Positions 59,099-64,000 of a stretch of DNA of 64,000 nucleotides are shown in pieces. Numbering within the stretch: position 1 is the first letter of the stretch; each line of letters starts with the position of its first letter. The notes beneath the pieces are model-generated. The model saw nothing but the letters and a program-made list of their open reading frames with translations. It ran no database searches and was not told the DNA's origin. Origin of the DNA: Boswellia sacra. Lineage: Eukaryota > Streptophyta > Magnoliopsida > Sapindales > Burseraceae. Location: contig SNVD02013706.1 of the NCBI GenBank assembly GCA_013180625.2, positions 18,502 through 82,501 on the forward strand, written 5' to 3'. Made by a program: the position numbers and the translations under genes.

Positions 59099-59476
59099 TC
59101 TCTCGGGTTGCCATACCTGGGTCAACAGAGATATGGTCAAAATACTGAGGCACAGTCAGGTTAGGCCGATACTGTAGATGGGTTCACTTCAAGCCCATTT
59201 TTGGTCTATTAAGAGCCCGAATTTGTTGATGCTTGTAATACAATCTTGTAGATAATTTAATCAGCTTTCCAAAAAATAAAGATTTGCACCATTTTGATCT
59301 ATAAATAGAAAATTATGCCCATTTTACCGAACTTACAACAAAACCAAAATTAAGAGAAAGTTAATTCCAAAGATGCAAAGACTACAAAAATGCTTAAATT
59401 GAGAAATTTAATGACACTATTAATGCAATATGATGAATTAAGCTCTTATTAAGCATACATATTTAAGTGTTTATCA

Positions 59477-60843
59477 GCAACGAACATGATGGATGTTGGA
59501 GACATTAGTAAGAGTAGATGTGGTGTCGTTAACTCACTGTAAAATGAAAATCGTTGCAGCCCTAGGATTTGTAATTTTGGTTGAAGCCTTTCCGTTTATC
59601 TATTGATAACGATCATTTGGAGAAAACTATGGATTGAAAATTTTAGATGCAACTATTGTAAATTTTGATGTTAAAAAATACGATCCGTGGCAGCACATGG
59701 ATTATAGAGAGAATTGGATGACAATTTTTTTTATTTTTCTCCATTTTTGGAAAGTTATCTGTGTCATAATTTTTTTTAAAAAAATTTTAGCATTTGGTTT
59801 TTAATGTGTTCATATGTGATCTAGTTTAGGAGCGGATCCATAAATTTTTTCGGGATCATCAGACTGAATTTAATAAGGATAACATTAACTATATAGAAAA
59901 TTTTTATTAATAAAAAAAATCAATTTTTAAACCTAGATAGGGGATATATGGATATCAAAAACCTAGGCTGGACTAGGGATCTCAATCCTTGACCCCAGCA
60001 TGACCTTTAATTACCCGTCCCCGAAAAATTCCCCCAAAATTTTGGGGCTGGGGTCTTGGCTAGGCCAGGTAATTTGATACCAAGGCCAGGTACTATAATT
60101 CTCAGGGTTGTTCCCCATATTTTTTTATTTTTTTTAATGTAATATCAAAACTGTTACTTATATTTATTTTGCCATTTGTTCCAAGTTGATAAACTTAGCC
60201 AAGTGGTGTCTTGATCTTGGGATCTTTATGCTACCTAGGAACCAGGTTCGAGTTGCCTAGTATGGTTCATCTTCTATTTTTTTTCTTTTTTTTTGACAAT
60301 TATTTGTTTTTTCTTTTAACTTGCTCTTTTGATAGTTATTTGATTTTTCTTTTAATTTGCATTGAATTCCACTCTCTCCCAGTTAAGTTATCAATAATAT
60401 TTTATCAAATTACTAAATTAATTAATAAAATAAATGATATCATTTACAAAATCTTGTATAAAAAATTAGAAATTCATTATTTTAAATTCAAGAACAAGTA
60501 AACAATAGAACAACTTTACATTACAAACTATAATTCAATTCCTTAAATAAAAATTCAATACCTAAACATAATACAATTCACTACATAACTGATTACATAA
60601 ACACATAATACAATTAACATAAACACAGAGCTCAAACACCAATTCCAAAAAAAAGCTACAACTCTACAAGTCTACAAAGGAAAAAATAAAAACACAATCC
60701 AACACATAATTCAAATATAAAAGAAACTACATCCAACATAAGCTTCAAAGATAAAGAAACCACAACCCAACAAAGGCAAATATAGTGTAAACTCTAAACA
60801 TCCAAAAAGTACAACCCAACATGTATAACCTAAGCATATCAAT
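59477..60843. other. Intergenic region with a GC-rich foldback
   Basis: No gene recognised. A foldback lies at about 59991-60076. It contains the palindrome CCCCAAAATTTTGGGG (60032-60047), GACCCCAGC (59991-59999) paired with GCTGGGGTC (60047-60055), and AATTACC paired with GGTAATT. It may be a MITE or the end of a hAT element. An A-rich stretch (60480-60840) follows. Confidence 0.5.
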
Positions 60844-63230
60844 TCAAGAACAAGTTGACGATGTCGATGGCCCTAACGGCACTTTATCCTTATCATACAT
60901 TACTTCTTCTACAATTACCAATTCACACTCGGAAAAAAAAAAGGAAAGAAAAGGTGTTAGAAATATACATAGATCATAATATAAAAATTGAACATTGAAG
61001 AGAATATCATACCACGTGACTAAGCCCATAACCAATTTTGAGTGCACATCAAAACTTCCAATGTCTTTAAATGTGGTCTGCTATGATAGAGACTTAAATG
61101 TCTACCACTTGTACCAAACGCAAACTCAGGAGCCACTATAGAAATTGGAATAGACAAAATATGTTTTAAAGTTTCAGCCAACAAGGGATATTTGCCTACA
61201 TTTATCTTCCACCAACTGATAATATCAAAACGGCCACTAGTATATTTCAAACATTGCTTCTCCAAATACAAATCTAACTCAGACTTAGTAACTATATTAT
61301 GAGTGCAACGAATGTATGATTGATACTCTAAAGTGGACTCAAAAGTCATATCTGCCAACCCACCACTCATAGGAACCTCACTCACTAGCGACTCATCTTG
61401 TTCACCTATACCTACAGTGGTAGCTTTTAGTTTGTACTCCTTTTCTAAGTCATAAAAATATCTTTCACATCTCCAACATGCTTTGAACCATTGTCTCCAT
61501 GAATTTTTGGAAAGAAAAATTTAATCAATTGCATTTTATAACTTGAATCCAATACAACAGCCACTACCAAAACACCGTGAATGAACTCCCAATATATTTC
61601 AAATTTTTCTATCATTTTTTATGCCACCTCCCTTATTTTAGAATGAGGAGAATCACACCATTTAGTTAATGCCAATTTGAAGTCACAAACCAAAGCAAAA
61701 AAAGTAGGATATCTCATACCTGAAAACACTTGGGTCACCTTATAGAAATACTTTAAATGTTCACACATTAAACTTGCAACTCCCAGTTTGAATGCGTAGG
61801 TAAACATTTGTAACTTTTTTCACGCACATGCAAACGAGTAAACACATCTTATATTCTAATGCAGTAGACAACATCAATTAAGTTGAATTCTATCTAGTGT
61901 AACAATCTAATGCTCATTTTCTTGTACAAGAAATTTTCATCTGTCGTACTTCACTCTCAAATCTCTCAATTCTTTTAGGTATGGCAGACTAAAAGGTGAC
62001 ATTATTTCTAATTTTATCAATCCCATCTCCAAGGACATCTAACCCATCTCTTACTATCAAATTCAAAATGTGTGATGTGCACCTCATGTGAAATAATTTT
62101 TCTTTGAAAATCATGTTATGAACACCCAATTTTTCTTTCATTATAGGAATCAATGCATCAATTGTAGAACAATTGTCAAGAGTAATACATGAAAACTTAC
62201 GATCAACATCCAGTCCATCAAAAAAGGAGCTAGCTCATTAGTAAGTGCTTCAACAGTTTGTGCAGATATAATATATATGAACCTGAAAAATATTCAAAAG
62301 TAAAAATCAAACACTAGTTAAGTATTTAAGTCTTCTTTGAAAAAAAATGTATAATATTACTATGTCTCATGTATGATATATTTACCTCAGGATGCGACTT
62401 TGTAACCTCTAATACTCATAAATGAAATGTGTTGTCATAACCATGTATCGTTTCTTTTGACTACTTATAATCCACATATCAGTTGTTATTCCTATTCTAT
62501 TCTTACAAGGATCCATCATCTCCATGGTCTATTCCTTTTCAATGTCATATATCTTAAAAATCACATTCTTTAATGTGTTTCTACTCATGGGAACAAACAA
62601 AGGTTGAGCATAATAAATTAACTCCCTAAAACCCTCATACTTAACAAAAGAAAAAGGGGGTTTATACATTACAATAATTTTAGCCACCTTTTCCCTACAA
62701 ATTTCCTTGTCAAACTTTTCAACGACCATCTTCGATGTATTACTTTCATCTTGCTTCTTTTGAAAACTTAAGAATTGTTGCTTGTTTTTTCTTGTTTCTA
62801 ACTCTTACAGCTTCCTAAATGGCTTGCCAAGTGTTTGGTTCCATCTGTATGATGACCAACCAATGCATCTTTGCAATGGTTACAAATAGCTTTATGTCTA
62901 CCCTTAACAGTTTATTTTGTAAAATGTTCCCAGACCCAAGACCATTTTATTGGTTGATGATCTTCCTTTCTCTTTGTGATACTACCTCGTGGTCCATGCC
63001 CACATATGCCACGACCATATAGAGGTCGCATTTTCCCACGTCCCATATGTGAATTTCTTGTAGAACCATCCTCAACCAAAACATCAACCATGTTCTCCTT
63101 AGTATCTTGCTCCATTTCATTTTTGTCCATTGGCATATCATCATAAGAAGCAGGTTGATCATTTGTAATGGATGTAGACGTTATTTTTATATAACCTACA
63201 AAAGTACAAAAATAAACCCATTTAGCCATG
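60844..63230 (-). pseudogene. hAT superfamily transposase (zf-BED type), broken
   Basis: Minus strand. A BED-type finger (VWEHFTK, CNHCKDALVGHHTDGTKH, then LASHLGSC) lies near 62800-62945, with a TAA inside. Typical hAT blocks follow: MYKPPFSFVKYEGFRELIYY (62580-62680), a TTDMW block near 62480, MRCTSHILNLIVRDGLDVLG (62025-62085), a SGMRYPTFFALVCDFKLALT block (61665-61725) and an IYWEFIHGVLVVAVVLDSSY block (61540-61600). The C-terminal dimerisation domain is SELDLYLEKQC, FDIISWWKINVGKYPLL, IPISIVAPEFAFGTSGR and LEVLMCTQNWLW (61020-61290). Transposases of this kind cut and paste DNA elements. Stops and frameshifts are frequent, and the N-terminus is cut by an Athila LTR at 63231. A CELVIVEEVMYDKDKV tail (60850-60935) may be a last exon. 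Confidence 0.88.
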
Positions 63231-64000
63231 TGACGCATCCGAAAAAGGATTGTCTCCCTGGTATAGGAGTGTCAAAGTAATAAACCTAGTGAGTCCGGGG
63301 TCGAACCATGAGGAAGAAGATTTTAGCACTACAAACTATAAGCAAGCAAATATGATGTGGATGATTACAAGGGATGACAAGATATTATCAACAAGTATGA
63401 GTAAAGAACAAGTTCTTAAATAATAAATGAGAATAACACAAGAGAAATTAACACAATAATAATGAAAGCTAAGGTTAGGGGATCCGCCCTTCATATTTCA
63501 AATAAGGATAAACAACCCGTTTTAGTTATATGAATTATATTTGCTTCGTTACCAATATTTATACCACTTCTTGTAAATGGGTTCAAGCATCCAATGTGCC
63601 AATCTCCATATGTCTACAATAAATCAAGGTTCCTAACTAGAGATTCGATGTCGATAAGAACCGAACCATACGACATCTGAAAGGATCCAAGGCATTTGAG
63701 TGCCAAGGATTGTCTACAAATGGATAAAGAACCTCCACTTTATGAGTGGTGTCAAGATTGATTAAGAAAAAAAAATATAAAATCAATAAAAACATAAGAT
63801 TATGATTATTAAGCACATATTACGGGTTAGAGAATCCTTACTCTTATATCAAGGGTTTCACCCTTTCACCTTAGTAAGAGAGAAATTAGCAAGACATTAT
63901 AAGAGAAAGAACACAAAATGCCAGAAAAAGGAAATTCATTAATAACATTAAAACAAGAGAGAAACACAATACAAGATCCCAGCAAAGGCTAAGATGCCCT
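63231..64000 (-). repeat. LTR of a further Athila A-D type element F (-), cut by the window end
   Basis: It begins TGACGCATCCGAAAAAGG, matching the minus-strand LTR end at 55972. It continues through the conserved 'ggttaggggatccgccctt' and 'aagcatccaatgtgccaat' segments. It lacks the 'accacct' part, like the 3' LTR of A. Confidence 0.88.

Larger units (their letters stand above)
57172..59127 (+). mobile_element. Copia solo LTR (1956 bp) with perfect target duplication
   Basis: It is the same LTR family as 22282-24069: TGTTAGCCCTAAGGC to TGGGTCAACA. It is flanked by GAGAT at 57167-57171 and 59128-59132. No internal copia sequence remains, so LTR-LTR recombination removed it. The LTR has six units of the roughly 64-bp repeat (four in the other copy) and an expanded C tract at 59071-59098. 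TATA box at 58194-58201. Confidence 0.95.
48898..59476 (-). mobile_element. Athila element D (-), 3' end lost, carrying LOG and KHF-ORF
   Basis: Read on the minus strand it has a 5' LTR (59476 to 55972, interrupted by a copia solo LTR), a mutated primer site, gag, protease, RT, RNase H, integrase, KHF-ORF and LOG. It stops near the end of the LOG frame at the C junction, so its 3' region and most of its 3' LTR are missing. Its ORFs have fewer indels than C and more point stops, consistent with older age. Confidence 0.9.
55972..59476 (-). repeat. 5' LTR of element D, interrupted by a copia solo LTR
   Basis: The right end reads TGATAAACACTTAAATATG on the minus strand (59476) and the left end is TGACACATCC (55972). 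Without the copia insertion and one duplication copy it is 1544 bp. The TATA box on the minus strand is at 56950-56957. Confidence 0.9.

Overview
The window is plant nuclear DNA, most likely from a eudicot with an AT-rich, repeat-filled genome. Evidence: Athila-type Ty3/gypsy elements with a tRNA-Asp primer binding site, a Ty1/copia element with a tRNA-iMet-type site, a CACTA element, a hAT transposase relic, and a broken Rf-like (P-class) PPR gene. I see no intact host gene and no rRNA, tRNA or CRISPR. Almost every base from 1 to 5.7 kb and from 14.2 to 59.5 kb belongs to nested retroelements.

Layout. 1-5680: Athila element A (+), pol largely deleted. 6175-9414: non-autonomous CACTA element. 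About 9655-10948: LTR-like relic (-). About 13240-14225: 5' half of a PPR pseudogene. 14226-35821: Athila-related element E (-), which split the PPR gene (target duplication GTTTT/GTTTC). E carries a truncated copia element (22282 to about 26636) and, in its right LTR, a complete Athila insertion B (27525-35429, duplication CATAC). 35822-36740: 3' half of the PPR pseudogene. 37263-37502: fragment of a minus-strand LTR. 37503-48897: Athila element C (+) with two 1529-bp LTRs. 48898-59476: Athila element D (-), whose LTR is interrupted by a copia solo LTR (57172-59127, duplication GAGAT). 60844-63230: hAT transposase pseudogene (-). 63231-64000: start of another Athila LTR (-).

The unusual system. 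In all five Athila-class copies (A, B, C, D, E), the place downstream of integrase where Athila elements usually have an env-like ORF holds a two-gene cargo. First comes a basic ORF of about 182 codons with a C-x2-C-x4-C-x3-C cluster (called KHF-ORF here, after its conserved KHFPSLPQN). Second comes an intron-less copy of a LOG gene (cytokinin riboside 5'-monophosphate phosphoribohydrolase). The cargo occurs behind two clearly different LTR types, so it was acquired before those families separated or was moved between them. Element B lost protease, RT and integrase but kept gag, KHF-ORF and LOG. Copy D keeps a 184-codon open LOG frame but has lost the Glu of PGGxGTxxE. I do not know this arrangement as a described element type; that is my judgement, not a search result.

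All copies are damaged by stops, frameshifts or active-site changes. The window is therefore a fossil record of the family rather than a functioning element. Relative order: the PPR gene was hit by E; E was later hit by copia and by B; D was hit by a copia that shrank to a solo LTR; C joined D through a junction without a matching target duplication, leaving C and D as a large inverted repeat.
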